Source: Quadrisphaera sp. INWT6
Lineage (GTDB): Bacteria; Actinomycetota; Actinomycetes; Actinomycetales; Quadrisphaeraceae
Length of the DNA: 64,000 nucleotides
Assembly (NCBI RefSeq): GCF_015390235.1
Contig: NZ_VUOH01000001.1
Location: forward strand, 744,001 to 808,000
Direction of reading: 5' to 3'
Each line of letters begins with the position of its first letter. Position 1 is the first letter of the stretch. Under the pieces are notes generated by a model. The model saw nothing but the letters and a program-made list of their open reading frames with translations, did no database searches and was not told the DNA's origin. The translations under genes and the position numbers were made by a program. Shown here one piece after another: positions 25,296 to 36,271 of the stretch.

Positions 25296-27055
25296 CCGCG
25301 ACCCCCGTCGTGCCCCCGCCGAGCGCGGGCTCGGCGAACGCCCCGGTTGCTCCGACCGGGGCGGGTAGCGTGCAGGCCGTGCTCCTCCCACCACGGCCGC
25401 AGCACGCCCCCGGGTGCCCGCTGGCCGAGGTGGCGGCCCGCGCGGGCGCTGCCGGCCACGACGGGCCGGCGGACCTCCGGGTCACCGGCGTCGTCCTCGA
25501 CTCCCGCCGCGCGCAGCCCGGTGACCTGTACGCGGCCCTCCCGGGGGCCCGCACGCACGGCGCCCGCTTCGCCGACCAGGCCGCCGCCGGTGGCGCCGTC
25601 GCCCTGCTGACCGACCCCGAGGGCGCCGCGCTCGCCGCCGCCTCCGGCGGTCCGGGGGCCGCGCTGCCCGCCGTCGTCGTGCCCGACCCGCGCGCTGTGC
25701 TCGGCGCCACCAGCGCCCTGGTGTGGGGCGAGCCGGCCACCCGCCTCCAGCTGCTCGGCGTGACCGGCACCAACGGCAAGACCACGGTGACCACGCTGCT
25801 GGAGTCGGCCCTGGCGCAGCTGGGCACGCCGACCGCGCTCGTCGGCACGGTGTGCACGCGCATCGCCGGCGAGGAGCTGCCCAGCGCCCGCACCACCCCG
25901 GAGGCCCCCGACCTGCACGCCCTGCTGGCGCTGGCCGTCGAGCGGGGCGCGCGCGCCGCGGCGCTGGAGGTCTCCAGCCACGCCGTCGTGCTGCACCGGG
26001 TCGACGGGCTCGTGCTCGAGGTCGCCGCCTTCACCAACCTCTCCCAGGACCACCTCGACTTCCACCCCACGATGGAGGCGTACTTCGAGGCCAAGGCGGA
26101 GCTGTTCACCCCCGAGCGCGCCCGCCGCGCCGTGGTCTGCACCGACGACGCGTGGGGCGTCCGCCTGGCCGAGCGCAGCACCGCCGCCGGGGTGCCGACC
26201 ACCACCGTCAGCACCGTCACCACGACGGCGGGCGCGGCGGCGAGCTGGACGGTCGACCCGGCGAGCGTGCGCGACCGCACCGACGGCCGCCCCGGCTCCA
26301 CCTTCGCGCTGCACGCCCCCGACGGCCGCGTGCTCGACGCCGCCAGCCCGCTGCCGGGCACCTTCAACGTCGCCAACACCGCCGTCGCCGTCGCCGTGCT
26401 CGCCGCCGCCGGCCACGACCCGGCCGCCGCCGCAGCCGCCCTCGCCGGCGCCGCGGGCGTGCCCGGCCGCATGCAGGTCGTGCCCGGGCCCCAGGGCGCT
26501 GCCGGTGGGGGGCCCCGCGGCGTCGTCGACTACGCCCACACCCCCGACGCCGTCGCGGTGGCGCTCGCGGCCCTGCGCCCCTCCACGCCCGGCCCCCTGG
26601 TCGTGGTGCTCGGCGCCGGCGGCGACCGCGACCCCGGCAAGCGCGGTGCGATGGGCGCCGCGGCGGCCCGGGGCGCCGACGCCGTGGTCGTCACCGACGA
26701 CAACCCCCGCTCCGAGGACCCGGCCGTGATCCGCGCCGCCGTGCTCGACGGCGCCCGCTCGGCCGCCCGCTCCGCGGCCGGCCCCGACGTCCGCTCGCCC
26801 CGCGTGGTGGAGGTGGCAGGACGGCGCGCCGCCGTGGCCGCCGCCGTCGCGCTGGCCTCCGAGGCGCCCGGGGGCACCGTCCTCCTCGCCGGCAAGGGCC
26901 ACGAGCAGGGCCAGGAGGTGGCCGGCGAGGTGCACCCCTTCGACGACCGCCTCGTCCTGGCCTCCGCCCTCGCCGACGCCCTGGCCGACGGCCCCGGCGC
27001 CGCCGCGGGCACCCCGACCACCAGCACCCGCACCACCCAGGAGGTGGCCCGATGA
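25292..27055 (+). CDS. murE: UDP-MurNAc-tripeptide synthetase (meso-DAP adding)
   Basis: A 587-residue Mur ligase with ATP loop [17 protein letters not shown] (about 157-173), the Mur central motif ALEVSSHAVVLHRVDGL, and DNPRSEDP, the motif that selects meso-diaminopimelate. It adds DAP to UDP-MurNAc-L-Ala-D-Glu in the cytoplasm. The start is the coupled GTG overlapping ftsI; the first about 45 residues are low-complexity, so GTG/CTG starts downstream (near 25379) remain possible. Overlaps murF by ATGA. Confidence 0.95.
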   Translation: MTATPVVPPPSAGSANAPVAPTGAGSVQAVLLPPRPQHAPGCPLAEVAARAGAAGHDGPADLRVTGVVLDSRRAQPGDLYAALPGARTHGARFADQAAAGGAVALLTDPEGAALAAASGGPGAALPAVVVPDPRAVLGATSALVWGEPATRLQLLGVTGTNGKTTVTTLLESALAQLGTPTALVGTVCTRIAGEELPSARTTPEAPDLHALLALAVERGARAAALEVSSHAVVLHRVDGLVLEVAAFTNLSQDHLDFHPTMEAYFEAKAELFTPERARRAVVCTDDAWGVRLAERSTAAGVPTTTVSTVTTTAGAAASWTVDPASVRDRTDGRPGSTFALHAPDGRVLDAASPLPGTFNVANTAVAVAVLAAAGHDPAAAAAALAGAAGVPGRMQVVPGPQGAAGGGPRGVVDYAHTPDAVAVALAALRPSTPGPLVVVLGAGGDRDPGKRGAMGAAAARGADAVVVTDDNPRSEDPAVIRAAVLDGARSAARSAAGPDVRSPRVVEVAGRRAAVAAAVALASEAPGGTVLLAGKGHEQGQEVAGEVHPFDDRLVLASALADALADGPGAAAGTPTTSTRTTQEVAR

Positions 27056-28536
27056 TCCGGATCGCCCTCGGAGACGTCGCCGCCGCCACCGGCGGGCGCC
27101 TGACCGGCGGGGCCGACGCGGCCGCCGAGGTCAGCGGCGTCGTCGTCGACTCCCGCGCCGTCGCCTCCGGCGACCTGTTCGCCGCCGTGCCGGGGGAGCG
27201 CGTCGACGGCCACGACCACGCCGTCGGCGCCCTCGGCTCCGGCGCCGTGGCCGTGCTCGCCGAGCGCGACCTCGGCGACGACGTGCCCGCCGTCGTCGTC
27301 CCGGGCCGCGTGCTCGACGCGCTGCCGGCCCTGGCCCGCGAGGTGCTGGCCCGGCGGCGCGCGCTGCCCGCCCCCTTCGACGTCGTCGGCGTCACCGGCA
27401 GCTCGGGCAAGACCAGCACCAAGGACCTGCTCGCCGCCGTGCTGGCGCCGGCCGGCCCCGTGGTGGCCCCGCCCGGCTCGTACAACAACGAGCTCGGGGT
27501 GCCGCTGACCGCGCTGCGCGTCGAGGAGGACACGCGCGCCCTGGTGGTCGAGATGGGCGCCCGCGGCAAGGGGCACGTCGCGCACCTGTGCGGCATCGTC
27601 GAGCCGCGGGTCGGGGCGGTGCTCAACGTGGGCAGCGCCCACCTGGGCGAGTTCGGCTCGGTCGAGGGGATCGCCGCCGCCAAGGGCGAGCTGGTCGAGG
27701 CCCTGCCCGCGGCCGGTGACGGCCTGCTCGACGGCGGCGTCGCCGTGCTCAACGCCGACGACGGGCGCGTGGCCGGCATGGCGACGCGCACCCGCGCCCG
27801 GGTGGTCACCACGGGCTGGGGCCCCGACGCCGACGTGCGCGCGCAGGACGTGCAGCTCGACGCGATGGGCCGCGCCCGCTTCGTGCTCACCAGCTCCCTC
27901 GGCAGCGCCGGCGGCAGCGCCCGCGAGGTGCCCGTGCAGCTGCTCGTCCACGGCGAGCACCACGTCTCCAACGCCCTCGCCGCCGCCGCCTGCGGGCTCG
28001 CCGTCGGCGTCCCCCTCGACGACGTCGCCGCCGCCCTCGGGCGCGCCGGCGCCGCCAGCCCCGGACGCATGCAGGTGACCGAGCGCCCGGACGGCGTCGT
28101 CGTGGTCAACGACGCCTACAACGCCAACCCCGAGTCGATGAGGGCCGCCCTGCGCGCCCTGAAGTCCATGCAGCGCCCGGGCGGGCGCACCTGGGCCGTC
28201 GTCGGGGAGATGCTCGAGCTCGGCGCCGCCGCGCGCGACGAGCACGACGCGGTCGGCCGCTACGCCGTCCGCCTGGACGTCTCGCGGCTGGTGGCCGTGG
28301 GGAAGGGAGCGCGCCCGGTGCACACCGGAGCGGTGCTGGAGGGCTCCTACGCCGAGGAGTCCGTGTGGGTGCCCGACCTGGAGGCCGCCGAGCAGCTGCT
28401 CGCCGACGAGCTGGCCCCGGGTGACGTGGTGCTCGTCAAGAGCTCGAACGGGGCGGGGCTGCGGGTGCTCGGCGAGCGGCTCGCCCTCGTCGGTGCCGCC
28501 GGCGGCGCGACCGCGGCGGGGGTGACGACGCCGTGA
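27052..28536 (+). CDS. murF: UDP-MurNAc-pentapeptide synthetase MurF
   Basis: A 494-residue Mur ligase: an N-terminal [22 protein letters not shown] domain, ATP loop [16 protein letters not shown] (about 112-127), [17 protein letters not shown] and [15 protein letters not shown]. It adds D-Ala-D-Ala. ATG start overlaps the murE stop, with CAGGAGGTGG inside the end of murE. Its stop overlaps mraY. Confidence 0.95.
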   Translation: MIRIALGDVAAATGGRLTGGADAAAEVSGVVVDSRAVASGDLFAAVPGERVDGHDHAVGALGSGAVAVLAERDLGDDVPAVVVPGRVLDALPALAREVLARRRALPAPFDVVGVTGSSGKTSTKDLLAAVLAPAGPVVAPPGSYNNELGVPLTALRVEEDTRALVVEMGARGKGHVAHLCGIVEPRVGAVLNVGSAHLGEFGSVEGIAAAKGELVEALPAAGDGLLDGGVAVLNADDGRVAGMATRTRARVVTTGWGPDADVRAQDVQLDAMGRARFVLTSSLGSAGGSAREVPVQLLVHGEHHVSNALAAAACGLAVGVPLDDVAAALGRAGAASPGRMQVTERPDGVVVVNDAYNANPESMRAALRALKSMQRPGGRTWAVVGEMLELGAAARDEHDAVGRYAVRLDVSRLVAVGKGARPVHTGAVLEGSYAEESVWVPDLEAAEQLLADELAPGDVVLVKSSNGAGLRVLGERLALVGAAGGATAAGVTTP

Positions 28537-29639
28537 GGGGGATCCTCCTGGCGGGGTTCACCTCGCTCGTCATCGCCCTGTTCGGCACCCCGCTGTTCAT
28601 CAGGTTCCTGGTGCACCGCCGCTACGGGCAGTTCGTCCGCGACGACGGCCCCACCACGCACCACACCAAGCGCGGCACCCCGACCATGGGCGGCGCCGTC
28701 ATCATCGGCGCCACCGTGCTCGGCTACGCCGGCGCGCACCTGGTCACCTGGACCCCGCCCACGGCCTCGGCGCTGCTCGTGCTGGGGCTCATGGTGGGCC
28801 TGGGCGTGGTGGGCTTCCTCGACGACTTCATCAAGATCTCCAAGCAGCGCAGCCTCGGGCTCCGCAGCGTGCCCAAGCTCATCGGCCAGACCCTCGTGGG
28901 TCTGGTGTTCGCGGTGCTGGCGCTGCAGTTCCCCGACGAGGGGCAGCGCACCCCGGCGTCGCTGAAGGTCTCCTTCACCCGCGACACCGCCATCGACTTC
29001 GCCCACCTGGGCGCCGTCGCGGGCGTCGTGCTCTTCATCGTCTGGGCGCTGCTCATGGTGGCCGCGACCAGCAACGGCGTGAACCTCACCGACGGGCTCG
29101 ACGGCCTGGCCAGCGGCGCGACCGCCGCCGTGGCGGGCGCGTTCACGCTGATCGGCATCTGGCAGTACAACCAGAACTGCGAGGTCACGGGCATCCCGAC
29201 GCCCACCCCGGCGCTCGCGCCCTGCTACAACACCCGCGACCCGCTCGACCTCGCCGTCGTGGCCATCGCGCTCATGGCGGCGTGCATCGGCTTCCTGTGG
29301 TGGAACGCCTCGCCCGCCAAGATCTTCATGGGCGACACCGGCTCCCTGGCCCTCGGCGGCGCGCTCGCCGGCCTGGCCATCACCACCCGCACCGAGCTGC
29401 TGCTGGTGGTGCTCGGCGGCCTCTTCGTGATCATCGCGCTGTCGGTGGTGATCCAGGTCGGGTTCTTCAAGATGACCCGCAAGCGGGTCTTCAGGATGGC
29501 GCCGCTGCAGCACCACTTCGAGCTGGTCGGCTGGGCGGAGGTCACGATCGTGACCCGCTTCTGGATCATCGCCGGGCTCTTCGTGGGCCTCGGCCTGGGC
29601 CTGTTCTACGGGGAGTGGGTGGTCGGCAGTGACCTCTGA
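28533..29639 (+). CDS. mraY: Phospho-MurNAc-pentapeptide translocase
   Basis: A 368-residue integral membrane enzyme with about ten helices. Key motifs: [16 protein letters not shown] (Mg-binding Asp pair), [12 protein letters not shown], and [14 protein letters not shown] near the C-terminus. It makes lipid I from UDP-MurNAc-pentapeptide and undecaprenyl phosphate. Overlaps murF by 4 bp and murD by 11 bp. Confidence 0.96.
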   Translation: MRGILLAGFTSLVIALFGTPLFIRFLVHRRYGQFVRDDGPTTHHTKRGTPTMGGAVIIGATVLGYAGAHLVTWTPPTASALLVLGLMVGLGVVGFLDDFIKISKQRSLGLRSVPKLIGQTLVGLVFAVLALQFPDEGQRTPASLKVSFTRDTAIDFAHLGAVAGVVLFIVWALLMVAATSNGVNLTDGLDGLASGATAAVAGAFTLIGIWQYNQNCEVTGIPTPTPALAPCYNTRDPLDLAVVAIALMAACIGFLWWNASPAKIFMGDTGSLALGGALAGLAITTRTELLLVVLGGLFVIIALSVVIQVGFFKMTRKRVFRMAPLQHHFELVGWAEVTIVTRFWIIAGLFVGLGLGLFYGEWVVGSDL

Positions 29640-31254
29640 CCTGACCTCTGAGACGACCTCTGGGCGCAGCTGGCTGGCCGGCGCGGGCCCCGTCCCGCTG
29701 CGCGGCACCCCCGACTGGGGCGCGCTGCGCGTCGTCGTCGCGGGCTTCGCGGTCTCCGGCGCCGCCGCGGCCTACGCCCTCGCCGAGCGCGGCGCCCGGG
29801 TGCTCGCGGTCGACGGCCGCGACGGGTCGGGCGAGCAGGAGCGGGCCAAGCTGCTCGACGTCCTCGGCGGCCGCGCCGAGCTGGGGGAGCGGGCCGTGGC
29901 CGGCCTCCCGCAGGTCGACGGCGCCCTGCCCGACCTCGTCGTCGCCTCCCCGGGCTGGCGCCCGAGCGCCCCGCTGCTCGCGCAGGCGGCGGCCGCCGGC
30001 ATCCCGGTCTGGGGCGAGGTCGAGCTGGCCTGGCGCCTGCGCACCTCGCCCGGCCCGACCGGCGCCCCGGACGCCCCCGGTGCCCGCGCGCCCTGGCTGT
30101 GCGTCACCGGCACCAACGGCAAGACCACGACGACGACGATGCTCGCGAGCATCCTCGGCGCCCAGGGGCTGCGGGCCACCGCCGCGGGCAACATCGGCAC
30201 CCCGCTGGTGGAGGCCGTGCTCGACCCGGCCGGCGCCGACGTGCTGGCCGTGGAGCTGTCGAGCTTCCAGCTGCACGGCGCGCACACGCTGGCCCCCCGC
30301 GCCTCCGCCGTCCTGAACCTGGCGGCCGACCACCTCGACTGGCACGGCTCGATGGCCGCCTACGCCGCCGACAAGGGCCGGATCTACACCGACACCGAGG
30401 TCGCCTGCGTCTACGACGCCGGTGACGGGCTCGACGTCGACGACGTGCGCTCCACCGAGCGCCTCGTGCGCGAGGCCGATGTGCAGGAGGGCTGCCGCGC
30501 CGTGGGCTTCACCCTCGGGGTGCCGGGGCTGTCGATGCTCGGGGTGGTCGACGACGTGCTCGCCGACCGCGCCTTCGTCACCGACCGCATGAACGCCGCG
30601 GCCGAGCTGTGCACCCTGGCCGACCTGCGCGACGCCGCCGGCCTGCTCGACGGGCAGCCGCTGCCCCCGCACGTGGTGTCCAACGCCCTGGCCGCCGCGG
30701 CCCTGGCCCGCGCCCACGGCGTCGGCCAGCAGGCGGTGCGCGACGGGCTGCTCGGCACGAGGCCGGGGGCCCACCGCATCGCGGTGGTGGCCCGCTCCGG
30801 CGGGGTCACCTGGGTCGACGACTCCAAGGCCACCAACGCCCACGCCGCCGCCGCGTCGCTGGCCGGCGCCGCCGCCGCGTCGGACGACCCGGCCGACCCG
30901 AAGGTCGTGTGGGTCGCCGGCGGGCTCGCCAAGGGCGCCGCCTTCGACGAGCTCGTGGCGGCCCACGCCGGGCGGCTGCGGGCCGCGGTGCTCGTCGGCA
31001 CCGACCGCGAGCCCCTGCGCGGCGCGCTCGCGCGGCAGGCCCCCGGGGTGCCCGTCGTGGAGGTCGACGACGAGCGCGCCGCCGCGGCGGGCGGCGTCAT
31101 GCCCGGCGCGGTCGGCGCGGCGAGCGGGCTCGCCCGCCCCGGCGACGTCGTGCTCCTCGCCCCGGCCAGCGCCTCGATGGACCAGTTCCGCTCCTACGCC
31201 GAGCGCGGCGACGCCTTCGCCGCCGCCGTCCGCGCCCACCTCGGGGAGGGCTGA
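29629..31254 (+). CDS. murD: UDP-MurNAc-L-alanine:D-glutamate ligase
   Basis: A 541-residue Mur ligase, longer than usual (about 450) because of an extended N-terminus and Ala-rich insertions. It has [24 protein letters not shown] loop [16 protein letters not shown] (about 160-175), [12 protein letters not shown], and [12 protein letters not shown] with a C-terminal [17 protein letters not shown]. Start GTG 29629 lies inside mraY's end, implying coupling. Confidence 0.95.
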   Translation: MTSDLTSETTSGRSWLAGAGPVPLRGTPDWGALRVVVAGFAVSGAAAAYALAERGARVLAVDGRDGSGEQERAKLLDVLGGRAELGERAVAGLPQVDGALPDLVVASPGWRPSAPLLAQAAAAGIPVWGEVELAWRLRTSPGPTGAPDAPGARAPWLCVTGTNGKTTTTTMLASILGAQGLRATAAGNIGTPLVEAVLDPAGADVLAVELSSFQLHGAHTLAPRASAVLNLAADHLDWHGSMAAYAADKGRIYTDTEVACVYDAGDGLDVDDVRSTERLVREADVQEGCRAVGFTLGVPGLSMLGVVDDVLADRAFVTDRMNAAAELCTLADLRDAAGLLDGQPLPPHVVSNALAAAALARAHGVGQQAVRDGLLGTRPGAHRIAVVARSGGVTWVDDSKATNAHAAAASLAGAAAASDDPADPKVVWVAGGLAKGAAFDELVAAHAGRLRAAVLVGTDREPLRGALARQAPGVPVVEVDDERAAAAGGVMPGAVGAASGLARPGDVVLLAPASASMDQFRSYAERGDAFAAAVRAHLGEG

Positions 31255-31255
31255 C

Positions 31256-32644
31256 GTGGCCACCCGCGCTCCCGCCACCCGCACCCCCACCCGCACCCCC
31301 ACCCGCACGGCCGACCGGACGGTCGACCTGCGCGACGGCGCCGCTCCCTCGGCCGGCGCCCCGGACCGGCGCGCCCCCCGCCCGGCCCCGCGGCGCCCCG
31401 CGCTGACCCGCCGCCAGGCGGCCGCCGCCTGGGGCGACGCGCTCCTCGGCGGGCCGCTCCCCGGGCGCCTGGCCCGCTGGGACACCCCGCTGCTCACCTA
31501 CGCCGTGCTGCAGGGCGTGGTGCTCATCCTGGTGGTGCTCGGGCTCGTGATGGTGCTCTCGAGCTCCAGCGTCGAGGAGATCGCCGCCGACCGGTCGCCC
31601 TTCACCGCCGGGAAGTCCCAGGCGGTCTTCGCGGTGGCCGGCGTGGTGGCCATGTTCGTCGCCGCGCGCCTGCCACCCCGCTTCTGGCGCGCCGTCGCCC
31701 TGCCCGTGCTGCTCGGGGCCCTGGTGCTCGAGGCGCTCGTGCTGTCGCCCCTGGGCGTCGACGTCGGCGGCAACCGCAACTGGGTGCGCCTCGGCGGCTT
31801 CCAGGGGCAGCCCTCGGAGTTCGGCAAGCTCGCCCTCGTGCTCTGGTGCGCCGCCGTGCTGGCCAGCAAGCAGAAGGTGCTCGACCGCCCCCTGCGCGTG
31901 GGGGTGCCGCTGGCCCTCGGCGCGCTGCCGATCATCGGCGTCGTGCTGGTCGGCAAGGACCTCGGCACGGCGATGGTCATGGGCCTCGTCGTCTTCGTGG
32001 CGCTCTTCGCCGCAGGGATCCCGCTGCGCCACCTGGCCGTCGTGGGCGCCGCCGGCCTCGTCGCCGTGGTCGTCCTGGCGAGCACCAGCAACCGCACCGG
32101 CCGCATCCTGGCCTTCCTCGACGGGGGCGGCGACAAGCAGAACGAGGGCTACCAGGCCTACAGCGGCCTGTACGCCCTGGCCTCCGGCGGCCTCACCGGC
32201 CTCGGCCTCGGCGGCAGCCGGCAGAAGTGGAGCTGGCTGCCCGAGGCCCACAACGACTACATCTTCGCGATCATCGGCGAGGAGCTGGGCCTGGTCGGCA
32301 CGCTCGTCGTCCTCGCGCTCTTCGCGCTGTTCGGCTGGTGCTGCGTCCGCGTCGTCCGGCGCAGCAAGGACCTGTTCGTGGTGGTCCTCGTCGCGGGGGC
32401 GATGGGCTGGGTGCTCGGCCAGGCGGCCGTGAACATCGGCGTCGTCGTCAGCCTGCTCCCGGTGATCGGCCTGCCGCTGCCGTTCATCTCCGCCGGCGGC
32501 TCCGCGCTGCTCGCCACGCTGCTCGCCGTCGGGCTGGTGCTGTCGTGCGCGCGCAGCAGCCCCGGGGCGCAGGCCGCGCTCCGCGCCCGCCCCGGCCTGG
32601 TGCGCCGCTCCCTGGCCGTCGTCTCCCGAGGAGGTCGCCGGTGA
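31256..32644 (+). CDS. ftsW: Lipid II polymerase / division protein FtsW (SEDS family)
   Basis: A 462-residue polytopic protein with a basic proline-rich N-terminus (1-75) and about ten helices. SEDS motifs: GGNRNWVRLGGFQGQPSEFG, GLGLGGSRQKWSWLPEAHND (the catalytic Asp region), YIFAIIGEELGLVG and PLPFISAGGSAL. It polymerises septal glycan strands with FtsI. The start GTG 31256 lies one base after the murD stop. Confidence 0.95.
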   Translation: MATRAPATRTPTRTPTRTADRTVDLRDGAAPSAGAPDRRAPRPAPRRPALTRRQAAAAWGDALLGGPLPGRLARWDTPLLTYAVLQGVVLILVVLGLVMVLSSSSVEEIAADRSPFTAGKSQAVFAVAGVVAMFVAARLPPRFWRAVALPVLLGALVLEALVLSPLGVDVGGNRNWVRLGGFQGQPSEFGKLALVLWCAAVLASKQKVLDRPLRVGVPLALGALPIIGVVLVGKDLGTAMVMGLVVFVALFAAGIPLRHLAVVGAAGLVAVVVLASTSNRTGRILAFLDGGGDKQNEGYQAYSGLYALASGGLTGLGLGGSRQKWSWLPEAHNDYIFAIIGEELGLVGTLVVLALFALFGWCCVRVVRRSKDLFVVVLVAGAMGWVLGQAAVNIGVVVSLLPVIGLPLPFISAGGSALLATLLAVGLVLSCARSSPGAQAALRARPGLVRRSLAVVSRGGRR

Positions 32645-33879
32645 GCGCCGCTCCCGCACCCCACCCCGCCCGCCAGCCCGACCGCCCGCTCGCCGTGCTG
32701 CTGGCCGGCGGCGGCTCCGCCGGCCACGTCTCGCCGCTGCTGGCCCTGGCCGACTGCCTGCGCCGCCGCGACCCCGCGACGGGCGTCCTGGTCCTCGGCA
32801 CCGCCGAGGGCCTGGAGTCGCGCCTGGTGCCCGAGCGCGGCCACCGGCTCGCGCTCGTGCCGCGCGTCCCGCTGCCCCGCAAGCCGTCGGCGGCGCTGCT
32901 GCGCCTGCCCGGCCGGCTGCTGGCCTCGGTGCGGGCCGCCGAGCGCGCCATCCGCGAGGTCGGCGCCGCGGTGGGCGCCGACCGCGCCGACGTCGTGGTC
33001 GGCGTCGGCGGCTACGTGGCCGTGCCGGCCTACCTCGCGGCCCGGCGCCTGGGCGTCCCCGTGGTGGTCCACGAGGCCAACTTCCGCCCCGGGGTGGCCA
33101 ACCGCCTGGGCGCGAAGCTCACCCGGTACGTGGCCACCACCTTCCCCGGCACCGACCTGAGGGGCCGCGGGGGCTCCGCCGAGCTCACGGGCCTGCCGAT
33201 GCGCACCGAGGTGACCCGGCTGCAGCGCTCCACCCAGCGCGCCGCCGGCCGCGCGGCCTTCGGGCTCGACCCCGACGCGCCCACCCTGCTGGTCTTCGGC
33301 GGCTCCCTCGGTGCCCAGCGGCTCAACACCGCGCTCGCCGCCGGCGCCGCGCACCTGCTCGCGCCGCCCGCCACCGGCGGGCGCACGCCCCAGGTGCTCC
33401 ACATCACCGGCGCCGGCAAGGCCGTGACCCCCGAGGGGCTGCCCGAGGGCGCGGTCTACCGGTCGGTGGAGTTCACCGACCGGATGGACCTCGCCTACGC
33501 CGCCGCCGACCTCGCCCTGTGCCGCGCGGGCGCGGGCACCGTCTGCGAGACCACCGCGGTCGGCCTGCCCGCCGTGTACGTCCCCCTGCCCGTCGGCAAC
33601 GGCGAGCAGCGCCACAACGCCGCCGGCGCGGTCGCCGCGGGTGCCGCCCGGCTGGTCGACGACGCCGACGTGACCCCCGAGTGGGTCGCCGGCCCCCTGC
33701 GCGACCTGCTGCTCGACACCGGCGGCGCGCTGACCGCCATGAGCGTCGCCGCCTCCCGCTCGACCCTGGCCGTGGGTGCCCGCGACGGCGACGAGCGCCT
33801 CGCCGACCTGGTCGAGGTGGCCGCCGGCCGCCGCGCCCCCGGCGCGACCGGGACGGCCTCCGCGGGGGAGGGCGCGTGA
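32641..33879 (+). CDS. murG: UDP-GlcNAc:lipid I N-acetylglucosaminyltransferase
   Basis: A 412-residue GT28 enzyme: LLAGGGSAGHVSPLLALA (about 19-36), GVGGYVAVPAYLAARRLGVP, VVHEANFRPGVANRL, LVFGGSLGAQRLN and LALCRAGAGTVCETTAVGLP with PLPVGNGEQRHNA. It forms lipid II at the inner membrane face. GAGGAGGTCGCCG precedes GTG 32641; the start overlaps the ftsW stop and the stop overlaps murC. Confidence 0.95.
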   Translation: MSAAPAPHPARQPDRPLAVLLAGGGSAGHVSPLLALADCLRRRDPATGVLVLGTAEGLESRLVPERGHRLALVPRVPLPRKPSAALLRLPGRLLASVRAAERAIREVGAAVGADRADVVVGVGGYVAVPAYLAARRLGVPVVVHEANFRPGVANRLGAKLTRYVATTFPGTDLRGRGGSAELTGLPMRTEVTRLQRSTQRAAGRAAFGLDPDAPTLLVFGGSLGAQRLNTALAAGAAHLLAPPATGGRTPQVLHITGAGKAVTPEGLPEGAVYRSVEFTDRMDLAYAAADLALCRAGAGTVCETTAVGLPAVYVPLPVGNGEQRHNAAGAVAAGAARLVDDADVTPEWVAGPLRDLLLDTGGALTAMSVAASRSTLAVGARDGDERLADLVEVAAGRRAPGATGTASAGEGA

Positions 33880-35333
33880 GCCCCCGCTTCGACCTCACCG
33901 CCCCCGTGCCGCCGCTGGCCGAGCTGGGCGCGGTGCACTTCGTCGGCGTGGGCGGGGTGGGGGTCTCCGGCGTCGCCCGCGTGATGCTCGCCCGCGGCGT
34001 CGCCGTCTCCGGCAGCGACGCCAAGGACCTGCCCGTGATGGACGCGCTGCGCGCCCTGGGCGGCCGCGTCGAGGCCGGGTTCGACCCCGCGCGCCTCGCC
34101 GGCGCCCAGACGGTGGTGGCCGGGTCGGCCATCCGCGAGGACAACCCCCAGCTGGCCGCCGCCCGCGCCGCCGGGCTGCGCGTGCTGCACCGCTCCCAGG
34201 GCCTCGCCGCCGTGATGCACGGCCGGCGCGGCGCCGCCGTGGCCGGCACCAACGGCAAGACGACGACGACGGCGATGCTCGTGGCGGTGCTGCGGCACGC
34301 CGGCGCGGACCCCTCCTTCGCGGTGGGCGGCGAGGTCGTCGGTGCGGGCACCAACGCCCACGACGGCACCGGCGACGTCTTCGTGGCCGAGGCCGACGAG
34401 TCCGACGCGTCGTTCCTCGTCTACGACCCGGTGGTCTCCGTGGTCACCAACGTCCAGCCCGACCACCTCGACCACTACGGCACGGTCGACGCCCTCGAGG
34501 CGGCCTTCGAGGCCTTCGCCCGTCGCGTGCGCCCCGGCGGCACCCTCGTGGCCTGCGCCGACGACGCCGGCTCGGCCGCCCTCGCCGAGCGGGCCCGCGA
34601 GACCTTCGCCGCCGACGGCTCCGGGCGGCGCGTGGTGACCTTCGGCGCCGCGGCGCAGGCCGACGTCCGCGTCGGCGGCGCGGAGCTCACCGAGCGCGGG
34701 ACCGCCTTCGACCTGACCTCCGGCGGAGTTCCCGGCGGCGGGCGGCCCTCCCGCCGGGTCCAGCTGCAGGTGCCGGGGTGGCACAACGTCCTCGACGCCG
34801 CCGCCGCCTGGGCCGCCGCCGTCGCCCTCGGCGCCGACCCGGCCACCGCCGCCGACGGGCTGGAGGCCTTCGCCGGGACCCGGCGCCGCTTCGAGGCCCG
34901 CGGCGAGGCCGCCGGCGTGCGCGTCTACGACGACTACGCCCACAACCCCGCCAAGGTCGCGGCCGCCGTCGCCACCGGCCGCCAGGTGGCGGGGGAGGGG
35001 CGCCTCGTCGTCGCCTTCCAGCCGCACCTGTACTCCCGCACCCGCGACTTCGCCGGGCCGTTCGGCGCGGCCCTGTCGGGGGCCGACGAGGTCGTGGTGC
35101 TCGACGTCTACGGCGCCCGCGAGGACCCCCTGCCCGGGGTGTCCGGGGCGCTCGTCGCCGACGCCGTCACCGCGCCCGCTCGCGTGACCTACGTGCCCGA
35201 CCGCGACCGCGCCGCCGCCGAGCTGGTGTCGCGGGCCGCGGCCGGCGACCTGCTGCTCACCATCGGCGCCGGCGACGTCACCGCGGTCGCGGGCGAGGCC
35301 CTGGCGCTGCTCGCGGCGCGGGTGGCGCCGTGA
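33876..35333 (+). CDS. murC: UDP-MurNAc:L-alanine ligase
   Basis: A 485-residue Mur ligase: VHFVGVGGVGVSGVARVML (N-terminal Rossmann), ATP loop [19 protein letters not shown] (about 123-141), EADESDASFLVYDP, QPDHLDHYG, YDDYAHNPAKV and FQPHLYSRTRDF. It attaches the first L-Ala to UDP-MurNAc. Coupled to murG and ftsQ by 4-bp overlaps. Confidence 0.95.
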   Translation: MSPRFDLTAPVPPLAELGAVHFVGVGGVGVSGVARVMLARGVAVSGSDAKDLPVMDALRALGGRVEAGFDPARLAGAQTVVAGSAIREDNPQLAAARAAGLRVLHRSQGLAAVMHGRRGAAVAGTNGKTTTTAMLVAVLRHAGADPSFAVGGEVVGAGTNAHDGTGDVFVAEADESDASFLVYDPVVSVVTNVQPDHLDHYGTVDALEAAFEAFARRVRPGGTLVACADDAGSAALAERARETFAADGSGRRVVTFGAAAQADVRVGGAELTERGTAFDLTSGGVPGGGRPSRRVQLQVPGWHNVLDAAAAWAAAVALGADPATAADGLEAFAGTRRRFEARGEAAGVRVYDDYAHNPAKVAAAVATGRQVAGEGRLVVAFQPHLYSRTRDFAGPFGAALSGADEVVVLDVYGAREDPLPGVSGALVADAVTAPARVTYVPDRDRAAAELVSRAAAGDLLLTIGAGDVTAVAGEALALLAARVAP

Positions 35334-36271
35334 GCCCGGCCGCGCGCCGTCCTGCCGCACCGGTCCGCCGGCCCGGGGTGCGGCCGCCCCCGGCCGCACC
35401 CCGGGCTCCGCACCCGACCTCCGACGAGCCGGCCGCGCGGTTCCCGCGGGACCCCGGTGCGGCGGCGCGGACCGTCTCGCTGCCCCCGACGGGTCCGGCC
35501 GCACCGCAGTCGAGCGCGGCACCGCCCGCTGCGCCGCCGGTGACCGGCGGCGCCGGCCCGGCCCCCGAGGCCGCAGACCCCGCGGCGCGGCGCCGCCGGG
35601 TCTGGCGCGTCGTCGGCGTGCTGGTGGCGGTGCTGCTCCTCCTGGCGGGCGCCGCGTACGCGCTCCTCGTCAGCTCCCTCACGGCGCTCACGGGCGTCCA
35701 GGTGAGCGGAGCCGACCGGACCGGCCCCGCAGCGGTCGAGCAGGCCGCCGCCGACCAGCTGGGCCTGCCGCTGCTGCGCGTCGACGACACCGCCGTGACC
35801 CAGCGCGTCGAGCAGCTGCCCTGGGTGGCCTCCGCTCGCGTGGAGCGGCGCTTCCCCCACGGGCTGGCGGTGCTGGTCACCGAGAAGGTGCCCGTGGCCG
35901 CGGTCCCCGCCGACGGCGGAGCTCCCGGCGTCGTCCTGCTGGACCACGACGGCGCGACCATCACCACCGCCGACGCGGCCCCCGAGGGGGTGCCGCTGGT
36001 GCAGGTCGACGTGGCGGCGTCCGGGGCGGCGGCCGTGCGGGCGGCCTCGGCGGTGGCGCTCGCCCTGCCGCAGGACCTGCGAGCCCAGGTCGCGTCGGTC
36101 ACCGCGACCGGTCCGGACGACGTCCGCCTCGCGCTGCGCAGCGGCCAGGAGGTCCGCTGGGGCGCCCCCGGCGACGACGACCTGAAGGCGCGCGTGGTGG
36201 CGCTGCTGCTCCCGCGCGAGGGCGTCACGAGGGTCGACGTGAGCGCTCCCCTCGCTCCCGCGACCGCCTGA
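35330..36271 (+). CDS. ftsQ: Division protein FtsQ
   Basis: A 313-residue bitopic protein: a long Pro/Ala/Arg-rich cytoplasmic region (1-85), one helix (about 90-118), and the POTRA domain (LTGVQVSGADRTGPAAVEQA, LLRVDDTAVTQRVEQLPWVA, SARVERRFPHGLAVLVTEK) with the beta region following. It links early and late divisome proteins with FtsL and DivIC. Last gene of the tightly overlapped mur block. Confidence 0.93.
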   Translation: MSPAARRPAAPVRRPGVRPPPAAPRAPHPTSDEPAARFPRDPGAAARTVSLPPTGPAAPQSSAAPPAAPPVTGGAGPAPEAADPAARRRRVWRVVGVLVAVLLLLAGAAYALLVSSLTALTGVQVSGADRTGPAAVEQAAADQLGLPLLRVDDTAVTQRVEQLPWVASARVERRFPHGLAVLVTEKVPVAAVPADGGAPGVVLLDHDGATITTADAAPEGVPLVQVDVAASGAAAVRAASAVALALPQDLRAQVASVTATGPDDVRLALRSGQEVRWGAPGDDDLKARVVALLLPREGVTRVDVSAPLAPATA